Source: Novosphingobium resinovorum
Lineage (GTDB): Bacteria; Pseudomonadota; Alphaproteobacteria; Sphingomonadales; Sphingomonadaceae
Assembly: GCF_001742225.1 (NCBI RefSeq)
Contig: NZ_CP017075.1
Span: forward strand, 930,001-994,000
Reading direction: 5' to 3'
Length of the DNA stretch: 64,000 nucleotides
Under the pieces are notes generated by a model, which was given only the letters and a program-made list of their open reading frames with translations, ran no database searches and was not told the origin of the DNA. A program made the translations under genes and the position numbers. This document shows, in pieces, positions 23,357 through 31,378 of this stretch. How positions within the stretch are numbered: position 1 is the first letter of the stretch; every line of letters begins with the position of its first letter.

Positions 23357-23694
23357 GGGATACGGTCGCATATAAAATCCTGACCGGCGAGCAGCTTGCA
23401 CGGCTGCTCGCCGACGGGACCTTCGCCGGAGCGCCAGTCGATCTGGCCGACGGTTACATTCACATGTCCACCGCCGATCAGGCGCAGGGCACGCTGGACA
23501 AGCACTTCGCCGGACAGGACGATCTGCACATCGCCGCCGTGGACCTGACCGCGCTGGGCGACACGGTGAAGTGGGAAGTTTCGCGCGGCGGTGCGCTGTT
23601 CCCGCACATCTACGCCGACCTGCCGCTGTCGGCGGTGATCGTGCACGGCCCGGTCGAGCGCGGTCCGGACGGAACGCTTCAGCTTCCACACTGA
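23353..23694 (+). CDS. DUF952 family protein
   Basis: 113 residues from a GTG that overlaps the gyrA stop by four bases. The family signature ADGYIHMSTADQ, KWEVSRGGALFPHIYADLPL and an HG pair near the end are present. DUF952 proteins are small, of unknown function, often linked to glutathione S-transferase-like genes. Translational coupling to gyrA is a positional observation only. Confidence 0.85.
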
Positions 23695-23695
23695 T

Positions 23696-23811
23696 CGTCA
23701 TCCCAGTGAAAGCTGGGACCGCTGGCCTGTTGCTGTGCGCCAACGTTCAGACGCCCTGGCGATAGCTCGGCCGGTCACGGCCAACGGTCCCAGCCTTCGC
23801 TGGGATGACGG
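23696..23811. repeat. Intergenic inverted repeat, 'gtcccagc' variant
   Basis: Outer arms cgtcatcccagtgaaagctggga and tcccagccttcgctgggatgacg with inner ggaccgctggcc against ggccaacggtcc. It follows the gyrA-DUF952 operon and is followed by GGTTTTCG, so the hairpin may act as its terminator. Confidence 0.8.
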
Positions 23812-23827
23812 GTTTTCGAACGCCACC

Positions 23828-23856
23828 TTGACACTTATCGCCAAATAGGTTATATG
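23828..23856 (+). promoter_or_regulatory. Sigma-70 type promoter for the candidate ncRNA
   Basis: TTGACA at 23828-23833, exactly 17 bases, then TATATG at 23851-23856: a perfect -35 and a good -10 at optimal spacing. A start about 6-8 bases further would fall at 23862, exactly where the closing helix of the structured region begins. No open reading frame with a ribosome site follows. Confidence 0.7.
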
Positions 23857-23861
23857 ACCCA

Positions 23862-24238
23862 GCATCCGGAGCAGTGCAGATCACATTGCTTCGGTGTATC
23901 GGGTCGGCGTCGTGGGCCGGGATGCGGTTTCAAGCCGTGATCACGCAAACCACGCGCCCAAACGAAGACCCGGACTGTCCCTGAGTTCCCGGAAAGCGTC
24001 ATCCGCCCGCTCCTGAGATAGACGTCAGGACACCGGATGTCCCCGCCGGACAACCATCGGCCGATAACGACGCGAACCCTAACGACGGCCACATGGGACT
24101 TTCCGATGGAATACAGGTCGAGCCGGGCTGACCACCGCTACCCGGCCGCTCGCCAGAGCAGGTGGAACACAAACCCCCGCGTCCCGGTGAGGACGCTCCC
24201 GACGCCGACCCGATGTTCACTTCGGATGCGTTGATTTC
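23862..24238 (+). ncRNA. Candidate structured non-coding RNA, about 370 nt
   Basis: Three nested long-range helices close this segment. P1: 23862-23871 with 24220-24229 (10 bp, one G-U). P2: 23896-23912 with 24200-24216 (17 bp, two G-U). P3: 23917-23927 with 24177-24187 (11 bp, one G-U). Inside are local hairpins such as TCCTGA/TCAGGA (24011-24030) and GCCGGG/CCCGGC (24122-24145). The 5' end of P1 lies at the expected start of a good promoter. A second hairpin GCCCGC/GCGGGC (24251-24270) lies just beyond but has no T-run. I found no match to the conserved motifs of tmRNA (no tag frame), RNase P RNA, SRP RNA or 6S RNA. Identity unknown; the fold was done by eye. Confidence 0.55.
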
Positions 24239-24310
24239 CCCGGCGTAATGGCCCGCACTCGCCAGCGGGCAAAGTCGTATGTGCTGCACGCACAACGCAG
24301 CCCCCCCACC

Positions 24311-24400
24311 CCGTCATTCCCGCGAAGGCGGGAACCCATCTGCTGACAGCGCCTGTTGAACCGGCATCAGCTGGGTCCCCGCCTTCGCGGGGATGACGGG
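24311..24400. repeat. Intergenic inverted repeat, 'cccgcgaaggcggg' family
   Basis: Arms ccgtcattcccgcgaaggcgggaaccca and tgggtccccgccttcgcggggatgacgg are near-perfect complements around a short divergent core. The same family is at 41775-41861 and 52315-52398. Confidence 0.8.
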
Positions 24401-24440
24401 GGTGGGATATATACCCTTAGGTTGGTGAGCCCTGACGATA

Positions 24441-24487
24441 GCTGGGCCGTTCACGGCCAGCGGTCCCAGCCTTCGCTGGGATGACAG
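24441..24487. repeat. Half-copy of the 'gtcccagc' intergenic repeat
   Basis: Matches the right half of the element at 23696-23811 (gttcacggccagcggtcccagc followed by cttcgctgggatgac). The left half is absent, so this is a truncated copy. Confidence 0.65.
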
Positions 24488-24506
24488 GTAAAAGTGAGAT
24501 CGCCGC

Positions 24507-25157
24507 TCAGAAACCCTCACCGCGTATGCGCAGTTCCCCGGTCACGCCTGTCGCCAGCACTACATTACCGATGTAGAATAGCGGCCAGGCCACCATCGCC
24601 AGAATCGCGTTGCCGCCTGCCGCCGCGATTTCCAGCACCACGCCCGCCACGACCAGCGCCGCGCCAAGGCCGACGCGCGAGCGCGGGAAGGTGCTGATCC
24701 ATGCCGATGCCGCCATGCCGCCCAGCGCAAGGCCGAGGAACAGCGGCACGCCCACGCCTGCCCGGTCCGCCGCGAAGAAGCACAGCAGCGGCGTGCCCAG
24801 CGTCAGCACCAGCGCCGCCACCTTGCGCCCGCCGTCCATCACCGCACGGCGGTGCATCAGGAACAGCGACAGGCCGATCAGGAAGGCGATCAGCATCGCG
24901 TTCAGCCCGATCACCGGCACGTCGTACCACAGCGCCGAGCCGACCGCCTCCAGTCCCAGCATCCCCGCCAGCGAGCGGGTGTCGTTCCCCCGATGCCGCA
25001 GCACCGCATAGACCGCCAGCAAGGCCAGCGGCGCGCCCTTGAGCACGATCAGGTAAAGCCCCGGCAAGGTGCTCCCGCGCAGCCAGACCCACGCGACGGC
25101 AAGCACGATGCTAGCCAGCAGCCAGGGACGGCGTTCGATCAGGGCGCGGTGCGGCAT
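24507..25157 (-). CDS. YhhN family membrane protein (lysoplasmalogenase-like)
   Basis: 216 residues from the ATG at 25157, chosen for its GAAGGAGA ribosome site. About eight hydrophobic helices are visible with few polar loops; the family pattern KGAPLALLAVYA and ALWYDVPVIGLNAMLIAFLIG, with conserved polar residues in helices, fits YhhN/TMEM86. Eukaryotic members hydrolyse lysoplasmalogen; the bacterial substrate is uncertain. It is divergent from trmFO (82 bases between starts). Confidence 0.8.
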   Translation of the reverse strand: MPHRALIERRPWLLASIVLAVAWVWLRGSTLPGLYLIVLKGAPLALLAVYAVLRHRGNDTRSLAGMLGLEAVGSALWYDVPVIGLNAMLIAFLIGLSLFLMHRRAVMDGGRKVAALVLTLGTPLLCFFAADRAGVGVPLFLGLALGGMAASAWISTFPRSRVGLGAALVVAGVVLEIAAAGGNAILAMVAWPLFYIGNVVLATGVTGELRIRGEGF

Positions 25158-25239
25158 GCGGTCTCCTTCGATAACCGCCATGCCATGACAGATGCCGCAG
25201 GGCTTTTCCATCGCCGCGATAGGGTCTAGGCGCTGCCGC

Positions 25240-26583
25240 ATGACCCATCAGATCCACATCATCGGCGGCGGCCTCGCTGGAAGCGAAGCGGCATGGCAAC
25301 TCGGCCGCCGGGGCTTCAAGGTGCGCCTCTCGGAAATGCGCGGGACCGGGGAACGCAGCCCGGCCCATCAGGGCGACGGCCTCGCCGAACTGGTCTGCTC
25401 CAATTCGTTCCGCTCGGACGATCACGAGAAGAACGCCGTCGGCCTGCTCCACCACGAGATGCGCCAATGCGATTCGCTCATCATGAGCGCCGCCGCCAAG
25501 GCTGAAGTGCCCGCCGGATCGGCGCTGGCCGTGGACCGCGAGATCTTCTCCGCCGAAGTCGAGGCGCGCCTTGCCGCGCTGCCCAACGTCGAGATCGTGC
25601 GCGAACGCATCGACGCCCTGCCCGCCGATGCGCCAGTGATCGTCGCCACAGGCCCCCTCACCGCAGAGGCGCTGGCCGGCTCGATCGGCAAGGCGACCGG
25701 CGCCGACAGCCTCGCGTTCTTCGACGCCATCGCCCCCATCGTCTACCGCGACACCATCGACATGGACGTGTGCTGGATGGCCTCGCGCTGGGACAAGGGC
25801 GAGACCAAGGACTACATCAACTGCCCGATGACCAAGGAGCAGTACCTGGCATTCCACGCGGGGCTAGTCGCGGGCGAGAAGACCGCGTTCAAGGAGTGGG
25901 AGGCAAACACCCCCTACTTCGACGGCTGCATGCCCATCGAAGTCATGGCCGAGCGCGGCATCGACACCCTGCGCTTCGGCCCGATGAAGCCGGTCGGTCT
26001 CGACAACCCGCACTGGGCGACCCCGGAGCACCCGAACGGCCGCTGGGCCTATGCGGTGGTGCAGCTGCGGCAGGACAACAACCTCGGAACGATCTGGAAC
26101 ATGGTCGGCTTCCAGACCAAGCTGAAGCACGCCGAGCAAGTGCGCCTGTTCCGCACGATCCCGGGGCTGGAGAACGCCGAGTTCGCGCGTCTCGGCGGCC
26201 TGCACCGCAACACCTTCCTCAATTCGCCGGTGCTGCTGGACCGCACCCTGCGCCTGAAGACCGCGCCGAATGTGCGCTTTGCCGGGCAGATCACCGGCTG
26301 CGAAGGCTATGTAGAGAGCGCCGCGGTCGGCCTGATGGCGGGCCTGATGGCCTCGGCTGACCTCGCGGGCCGCGAATGGCAGGCCCCGCCGCGCACAACT
26401 GCGATGGGCGCCCTGCTCTCGCACATCACCGGCGATGCCGAGGCCGAGACCTATCAGCCGATGAACGTCAACTTCGGCCTGTTCCCGCCGCTGCACGACG
26501 TAAAGAAGAAGCAGCGCAAGGAGGCCTATACAGAGCGCGCCAAGGCCGAGATCGCGCCGTGGCTTGAGAGCATCGCGGTCTGA
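25240..26583 (+). CDS. trmFO: Methylenetetrahydrofolate-tRNA-(uracil-5-)-methyltransferase TrmFO
   Basis: 447 residues from the ATG at 25240. The N-terminal FAD-binding motif is [13 protein letters not shown], followed by the family segments CSNSFRSDD and LLHHEMR. Later regions [20 protein letters not shown] and [16 protein letters not shown] fit TrmFO. It methylates U54 of tRNA to ribothymidine using CH2-THF and FADH2. Lone gene with repeats downstream. Confidence 0.95.
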   Translation: MTHQIHIIGGGLAGSEAAWQLGRRGFKVRLSEMRGTGERSPAHQGDGLAELVCSNSFRSDDHEKNAVGLLHHEMRQCDSLIMSAAAKAEVPAGSALAVDREIFSAEVEARLAALPNVEIVRERIDALPADAPVIVATGPLTAEALAGSIGKATGADSLAFFDAIAPIVYRDTIDMDVCWMASRWDKGETKDYINCPMTKEQYLAFHAGLVAGEKTAFKEWEANTPYFDGCMPIEVMAERGIDTLRFGPMKPVGLDNPHWATPEHPNGRWAYAVVQLRQDNNLGTIWNMVGFQTKLKHAEQVRLFRTIPGLENAEFARLGGLHRNTFLNSPVLLDRTLRLKTAPNVRFAGQITGCEGYVESAAVGLMAGLMASADLAGREWQAPPRTTAMGALLSHITGDAEAETYQPMNVNFGLFPPLHDVKKKQRKEAYTERAKAEIAPWLESIAV

Positions 26584-26600
26584 CACTGGTGCGGCCCGCC

Positions 26601-26713
26601 CCTGCCCCCTCCCGCAAGCGGGAGGGGAATGAGAGGCCTGCGCTTACCCCCTCCCGTTTACGGGAGGGGCAGCGAGACTTGCGAGCGTAGCGAGTTAGTC
26701 GCAGCGGGGTGGG
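26601..26713. repeat. Intergenic repeat, 'gggaggggcagcgagacttg' family
   Basis: Two short palindromes (ccctcccgcaagcgggaggg and ccctcccgtttacgggaggg) followed by cagcgagacttgcgagcgta and gttagtcgcagcggggtggg. It shares its right half with 18801-18892 and lies between convergent trmFO and the EF-hand gene. Confidence 0.8.
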
Positions 26714-26732
26714 CACCACCCGACCGCAAAAA

Positions 26733-27185
26733 TCAACACGAACACTTCGCCTTGGGCTTAGGCGGCGGCGCCGTCTTGCGGAATTCGGCAGGCGTGAGAT
26801 AGCCGTCGCGGTCGCCGTCGGCGCCGTCGAACTTGTCGACCGTGGCCACGGCCCATTCCTCGAACGTCAGCAGATTGTTGCCGTCCTTGTCGAGCTTGCG
26901 GAAAATGTCCGAGCGCGTCGAAAGCATCTCGTTGCGGGAAATCCGTCCATCACGGTCGCGATCGTAGCGTCCGAAGCGGCGCTGCTCGCGGCTGAGTTCG
27001 GTCGCCTCGGGAAGTTCGGGGCCGACCATGTCGCCCACATCGGCGCTCGGCAGCGGGGCAGGCTCCGTCGCCATCGGCGCCGCTGGTGGGGCGGCGGCCT
27101 CGACTTCGGCGTGTCCCTGCCACCAGAACAGGCCGATGCCCAGGAGTACGAAAACGGCGAGGCCGCCAAGCAGAAAGCGATTCAT
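26733..27185 (-). CDS. Membrane-anchored EF-hand calcium-binding protein
   Basis: 150 residues from the ATG at 27185. An N-terminal hydrophobic helix (about 5-22) acts as signal anchor, a Pro/Ala-rich linker follows, and then three EF-hand-like loops: DRDRDGRISRNE, DKDGNNLLTFEE and DGDRDGYLTPAE, all with the DxDxDG pattern or close to it. The tail is KPKAKCSC. Probably a periplasmic Ca sensor; partner unknown. Confidence 0.85.
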   Translation of the reverse strand: MNRFLLGGLAVFVLLGIGLFWWQGHAEVEAAAPPAAPMATEPAPLPSADVGDMVGPELPEATELSREQRRFGRYDRDRDGRISRNEMLSTRSDIFRKLDKDGNNLLTFEEWAVATVDKFDGADGDRDGYLTPAEFRKTAPPPKPKAKCSC

Positions 27186-27253
27186 TGCGCGGTATCCATG
27201 ACCCCGCGATCCTAGAACCACCCGGCGCGCGAGCGGAAATTACAACGCTGCAA

Positions 27254-27943
27254 TCAGAACCCCAGCAGCCCGAGCCGCATCGCCTTGAGCATGGCAGCAG
27301 GCGAAGTCGCGCCGGATTCTTCACCCTTGGCGAGACGCCGCGCGGCTAGGCCGTGAAGCACCATCAGCGGGCGCAAGGAACGGGACACCCGCGCACCGCT
27401 GCTCGCCTGTGCGAGTTCGCGCGCGGTCTCACGCTCGCTGGCATGGCCGAGCCGCATCGCCAGATCGTTGAGCGCCCAGGCGCGGCCCAGCTTCATCGCG
27501 GCCTCGCGCTCCTGGCTCCGGCCGAGAGCGTCGGCCAGCGCGGCGAACGCCTCGGCCCTGCCATGCGCCATGGTCTCAAGCGCTTCGGCGAAAAGCGGCG
27601 CGGGCCCGGTCATGGCTTCCCAGCCATCGACGAGCGCGGCGAGACCGCCGTGATGGCCGTTCCAGCTTTTCAGCAGCGCCAGCAGGGGCTCGCCATTGGG
27701 CCACTGCTCGGCCGACTGGCCGAGGGATTCGCGCCACCATGCCAGACGCAGCTGCGCCATCATCGGCTCGCGCGAATGCCGCAGCAGATGCGCAAGGCGC
27801 GCGTCGAGCGCCAACAATGCCAGCGTCTGCTCACGCGCGGACTTCGGCGCATAGACCAGCGCCAGGCGCGACACTGTGGGCAGCGACTGCACGAGGATGT
27901 CCTCGTTCGAGGCGGAAATCGTGGGAGTTGGGGAGTCGGTCAC
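27254..27943 (-). CDS. Squalene/phytoene synthase-like protein
   Basis: 229 residues, all-helical. The opening LALVYAPKSAREQTLALLALDARLAHLLR and QLRLAWWRESL resemble the first part of the squalene/phytoene synthase family, but the two Asp-rich DxxxD substrate motifs are not seen, and the protein is about 60 residues shorter than active enzymes. It resembles the divergent NDUFAF6-type branch more than a carotenoid or hopanoid enzyme. Enzyme activity is doubtful. It lies downstream of pdhB on the same strand. Confidence 0.65.
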   Translation of the reverse strand: MTDSPTPTISASNEDILVQSLPTVSRLALVYAPKSAREQTLALLALDARLAHLLRHSREPMMAQLRLAWWRESLGQSAEQWPNGEPLLALLKSWNGHHGGLAALVDGWEAMTGPAPLFAEALETMAHGRAEAFAALADALGRSQEREAAMKLGRAWALNDLAMRLGHASERETARELAQASSGARVSRSLRPLMVLHGLAARRLAKGEESGATSPAAMLKAMRLGLLGF

Positions 27944-27993
27944 CCGGTTTCCCTAGTCGGTGCCGGAGCGAGGCGAAACCCCAAACGCGACAC

Positions 27994-28021
27994 GGGCGAC
28001 GGTGCCGAAGCACCGCCGCCC
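27994..28021 (-). terminator. Hairpin terminator after pdhB
   Basis: Minus-strand reading: GGGCG-G-CGGTGC stem, TTCG tetraloop, GCACCG-T-CGCCC. It lies 33 bases past the pdhB stop. The U-tract is weak, so termination may be partial. Confidence 0.55.
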
Positions 28022-28053
28022 GCGCATCATCTCAAAGCCCGTGGGCGAAGAGA

Positions 28054-29430
28054 TTACCTGTAGGTGACCTTCTTCACCGCCGCCACGATGCGGTCAGCGT
28101 CGATGATCGCCAGCTTTTCGAGGTTCGCGGCGTAAGGCAGCGGCACGTCCTCGTTGCACACGCGCACGACCGGCGCGTCGAGGTTGTCGAAGCCGTCTTC
28201 CATGCAGATCGCGATGATTTCCGAGGCGATCGAGCAGACCGGGAAGCCTTCCTCGGCCACGACCATGCGGTTGGTCTTGGCGAGGCTGGCGAGCACCGTT
28301 TCCTTGTCGAGCGGGCGCAGGGTGCGAAGATCGATGACTTCGGCGTCGATGCCCTCTTCGGCCAGACGCTCGGCTGCCTCGAGAGCGAGGCCGACGCCGA
28401 TCGAGTAGGACACGATCGTCACGTCCTTGCCTTCGCGCATGATCCGCGCCTTGCCGATCGGCAGGACGTGGTCGTCCAGTTCGGGCAGTTCGAACGAACG
28501 ACCGTAGACCAGCTCGTTCTCGAGGAACACGACCGGGTCTTCCGAACGGATGGCCGCCTTGAGCAGGCCCTTGGCGTCCGAAGCATCGTACGGCGCAATG
28601 ACCACGAGGCCGGGGACGTTGGCGTACCACGGACCGTAGTTCTGCGAGTGCTGGGCGCCCACGCGCGAGGCCGCGCCGTTGGGACCACGGAACACGATCG
28701 GGCAGCGCATCTGGCCGCCGGACATGTAGTTGGTCTTGGCGGCCGAGTTGATGATGTGGTCGATCGCCTGCATGGCGAAGTTGAACGTCATGAACTCGAT
28801 GACCGGACGCAGACCGCCCATCGCCGCGCCGGTGCCGATGCCGGCGAAGCCGTACTCGGTGATCGGCGTGTCGATGACGCGGGTGGGACCGAACTCTTCG
28901 AGCAGGCCCTGAGTCACCTTGTAGGCGCCCTGGTACTCGGCGACTTCCTCGCCCATCACGAAGACGCGGCTGTCGCGGCGCATTTCCTCGGCCATGGCGT
29001 CGCGCAGAGCGTCGCGTACGGTCGAGGTCTTCATGTTGGTGCCATGCGGCAGCTGCGGGTCGCGTGCGGTCTTGAGGTCGCTGGCGAGATTGGCGGTGCC
29101 GCCCTCGGCAGGCTTCTTCTCTTCCGACTTGGGAGCCTCTTCGACCTTTTCGGCAGCCTTGGGCGCTTCGACGGCGGAGGCATCCTCGCCTTCACCGGCC
29201 AGCATCGCGATCACGGTGCCGACCTTCACGCCCTCGGTGCCTTCGGCGACGAGGATCTTGCCGACGGTGCCTTCGTCGATGGATTCGAATTCCATCGTCG
29301 CCTTGTCGGTCTCGATTTCAGCAAGGATGGTGCCCGAGGAAACCTCGTCGCCTTCCTTGACCAGCCACTTGGCCAGCTTGCCCTCTTCCATCGTCGGGGA
29401 GAGAGCGGGCATCTTCAGTTCGATCGCCAT
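28054..29430 (-). CDS. pdhB: Pyruvate dehydrogenase E1 component, beta subunit, with lipoyl domain
   Basis: 458 residues. A biotinyl/lipoyl domain (about 1-78, acceptor Lys in ETDKATMEF) and an acidic Ala/Pro linker (80-115) precede the transketolase-like E1-beta domain (about 130-458; [31 protein letters not shown]). An E1-beta with its own N-terminal lipoyl domain is known in alphaproteobacteria. With PdhA it decarboxylates pyruvate using TPP. The gene starts one base beyond the pdhA stop. The E2 and E3 genes are not in the window. Confidence 0.95.
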   Translation of the reverse strand: MAIELKMPALSPTMEEGKLAKWLVKEGDEVSSGTILAEIETDKATMEFESIDEGTVGKILVAEGTEGVKVGTVIAMLAGEGEDASAVEAPKAAEKVEEAPKSEEKKPAEGGTANLASDLKTARDPQLPHGTNMKTSTVRDALRDAMAEEMRRDSRVFVMGEEVAEYQGAYKVTQGLLEEFGPTRVIDTPITEYGFAGIGTGAAMGGLRPVIEFMTFNFAMQAIDHIINSAAKTNYMSGGQMRCPIVFRGPNGAASRVGAQHSQNYGPWYANVPGLVVIAPYDASDAKGLLKAAIRSEDPVVFLENELVYGRSFELPELDDHVLPIGKARIMREGKDVTIVSYSIGVGLALEAAERLAEEGIDAEVIDLRTLRPLDKETVLASLAKTNRMVVAEEGFPVCSIASEIIAICMEDGFDNLDAPVVRVCNEDVPLPYAANLEKLAIIDADRIVAAVKKVTYR

Positions 29431-29431
29431 C

Positions 29432-30499
29432 TCAGTAGCTCTCCACCAGGACGTCGGTATACAGTTCGGGGGCGCTGGGCTCCGGCGAGTTCTCGGCGAA
29501 GTCGGCGGACTGGGCGACCTGCGCGCGGATGCGCTTGTCGACTTCCTTGAGGCTTTCTTCGGTCACGCCCATGGCCAGCAGTTCGGTCTTGGCGTGGTCG
29601 ATCGGGTCGCGCTTTTCGCGCACGCCCTGGACTTCCTCGCGACTGCGGTACTTCGCAGGGTCCGACATCGAGTGGCCGCGATAGCGGTACGTGTTCAGTT
29701 CCATGAGAACCGGACCATTGCCCGCGCGCACGTATTCCAGCGCGATCTCGGCCGACTTGCGGACTTCGAGAACGTCCATGCCGTCCACCGACATGCCGGG
29801 AATGCGGAACGCGGTGCCGCGGCGGTGGAAGTGCGTCTCGGCCGAGCCGCGCTTCACGGCGGTGCCCATGGCGTAGCCGTTGTTCTCGATCACGAAGATG
29901 ATCGGCAGCTTCCAGAGAGCCGCCATGTTGAAGCTCTCGTAGACCTGGCCCTGGTTGGCCGCGCCATCGCCGAAGTAGGCCATCGCGACGCCGCCGTCTT
30001 CACGGTACTTGTGCGCGAACGCCAGACCCGCGCCAAGCGAGACCTGCGCGCCGACGATGCCGTGGCCGCCGTAGAAGCGATGCTCCACGGAGAACATGTG
30101 CATCGAGCCGCCCTTGCCCTTCGAGATACCGGCTTCGCGGCCGGTCAGCTCGGCCATGATGACCTTGGGATCGATGCCGTAGGCGAGCATGTGGCCATGG
30201 TCGCGGTAACCGGTGATCACCGAGTCCTTGTCGTTGTCGAGCGCGGACTGCAGGCCCACGGCGACAGCTTCCTGGCCGATGTAGAGGTGGCAGAAGCCGC
30301 CGATCAGGCCGAGGCCGTAAAGCTGGCCGGCCTTTTCCTCGAAGCGGCGGATGAGCAGCATCTGCTCATAGAAATGCAGGAGCTCTTCCTTGGAAGGCTT
30401 GTAGCGCTTGTCCGCGTCCAGGGCTTCCTGGAGGCTGTGGAGCGCGAAATCCTCTTCTACGGCAGCGGTTTCTACTGCCGGGGTCTTTGCTTTGGGCAA
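29432..30499 (-). CDS. pdhA: Pyruvate dehydrogenase E1 component, alpha subunit
   Basis: 355 residues from a TTG start with a GGGGAG site 8 bases upstream; the nearby ATG is out of frame. TPP/Mg motif [11 protein letters not shown] near residues 180-210 ([17 protein letters not shown] ... VIENN), the phosphorylation-loop region [14 protein letters not shown], and [12 protein letters not shown] are visible. It forms the E1 heterotetramer with PdhB, encoded immediately downstream. Confidence 0.95.
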   Translation of the reverse strand: MPKAKTPAVETAAVEEDFALHSLQEALDADKRYKPSKEELLHFYEQMLLIRRFEEKAGQLYGLGLIGGFCHLYIGQEAVAVGLQSALDNDKDSVITGYRDHGHMLAYGIDPKVIMAELTGREAGISKGKGGSMHMFSVEHRFYGGHGIVGAQVSLGAGLAFAHKYREDGGVAMAYFGDGAANQGQVYESFNMAALWKLPIIFVIENNGYAMGTAVKRGSAETHFHRRGTAFRIPGMSVDGMDVLEVRKSAEIALEYVRAGNGPVLMELNTYRYRGHSMSDPAKYRSREEVQGVREKRDPIDHAKTELLAMGVTEESLKEVDKRIRAQVAQSADFAENSPEPSAPELYTDVLVESY

Positions 30500-30673
30500 C
30501 GGGTGCTCCCCATCGTTGGTGCGATCGTTTCAGTGAGGGCGGTATAGGAAGGACGCAGCCAAAGCGAAAGCGCGCAGGCTCGAAAACGGGCTCCGAACGT
30601 GGACTTTTTTGCAACGAGGTTTGCAAAAAACGGCATTGCGACATCTCTCCAACGAGAGGCAACGCGCGAGACC

Positions 30674-30985
30674 TCAGGGGAGTTGCATAACCATCTCGTC
30701 GGGACGCGCGACGTTCAGGTTGCTGCGGACCAGTTCGCCCGCGAGGTCGGGATCCATCTTCCTGGGATCGAGCAGTGCGACGCGGTTCTTGAGATGATCG
30801 CGATCGACCTTGAGATCGACCAGTTGCTTCTCGCGCTGATCGAGCAGGCGCTGGTTTTCACCCCAAGCAAGCAAGCCGCTGGGTCCGGCGACGCACCAGA
30901 GACCCATGAGCAACAGCAGCGCGAGGGCAAGGCCCTTCACGAGACGTTCTCTGGCTATGTTGGTGTCCTGTCGCACGGTCCGCAT
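30674..30985 (-). CDS. ftsB: FtsB/DivIC-like septum formation protein
   Basis: 103 residues: a short basic N-terminus, one transmembrane helix (about 18-40) and a periplasmic coiled coil (ENQRLLDQREKQLVDLKVDRD) ending in a RPDEMVM segment like FtsB. It should bridge FtsL and FtsQ in the divisome. It lies 174 bases upstream of pdhA on the same strand, where alphaproteobacterial ftsB-like genes are often found. Confidence 0.85.
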   Translation of the reverse strand: MRTVRQDTNIARERLVKGLALALLLLMGLWCVAGPSGLLAWGENQRLLDQREKQLVDLKVDRDHLKNRVALLDPRKMDPDLAGELVRSNLNVARPDEMVMQLP

Positions 30986-31378
30986 ATGTCGCTTGAATCA
31001 CATGTGATTCGGGGTTGCAAGCCCAAACTCTAAAGGATTCCTGCGGTTTGCGACAGGTGGAGGAGAAGTGCTGGAAACATGCGGGCAAAGTTTTCGTGTT
31101 GATAAGTTTCGCAAGGCGTCAAGTGTTAACTAGACGACATTAAAAGCGCCTAACGGACGCAGGGGTTTACCACCCCTGCACCCCGTATACCGTCGAGGTC
31201 ACGCGCGACGCATCCTTACGCTCGACGGTGAAGTGGAAGACAAAATAGCTTCGGCGTCATCTTGGCTGACAAGGCTGCACAGACAACGACGACGGTATGG
31301 GGGTCTGGGGCGATGGCCCCAGATTCCTTGTGTTGATCTTGTTCCGCTTTCTCTCCGACCCTGCTAGGCGCTCGCCCC
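30986..31378. other. Divergent spacer between ftsB and the ABC-F gene
   Basis: No gene is seen. The spacer contains the CAGGGGT hairpin repeat (31159-31206) and an 8-bp hairpin TCTGGGGC/GCCCCAGA (31304-31323) followed by TTCCTTGTG, which may lie in the leader of the ABC-F gene. The part next to ftsB is AT-rich, as expected of a promoter, but no clear -35/-10 pair is assigned. Confidence 0.4.
31159..31206. repeat. CAGGGGT-TTACC-ACCCCTG hairpin repeat, copy 1
   Basis: Perfect 7-bp hairpin at 31160-31178 followed by a conserved tail (ccccgta-accgtcga). A second copy with the same hairpin and a similar tail is at 52186-52234, 21 kb away. Both are intergenic. Confidence 0.75.

Noticed and set aside
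23862..24238. Identification of the structured RNA as tmRNA or RNase P RNA
   Set aside because: No tag-peptide frame, no T-arm with CCA, and none of the conserved RNase P segments could be found on either strand.
23999..24295. Minus-strand frame of 98 codons in the gene-free region
   Set aside because: Gly/Ser/Pro-rich low-information protein without a ribosome site; the region is better explained by the long-range RNA helices.
27254..27943. Carotenoid or hopanoid biosynthesis enzyme
   Set aside because: The Asp-rich catalytic motifs are missing and no crt or hpn genes are nearby.
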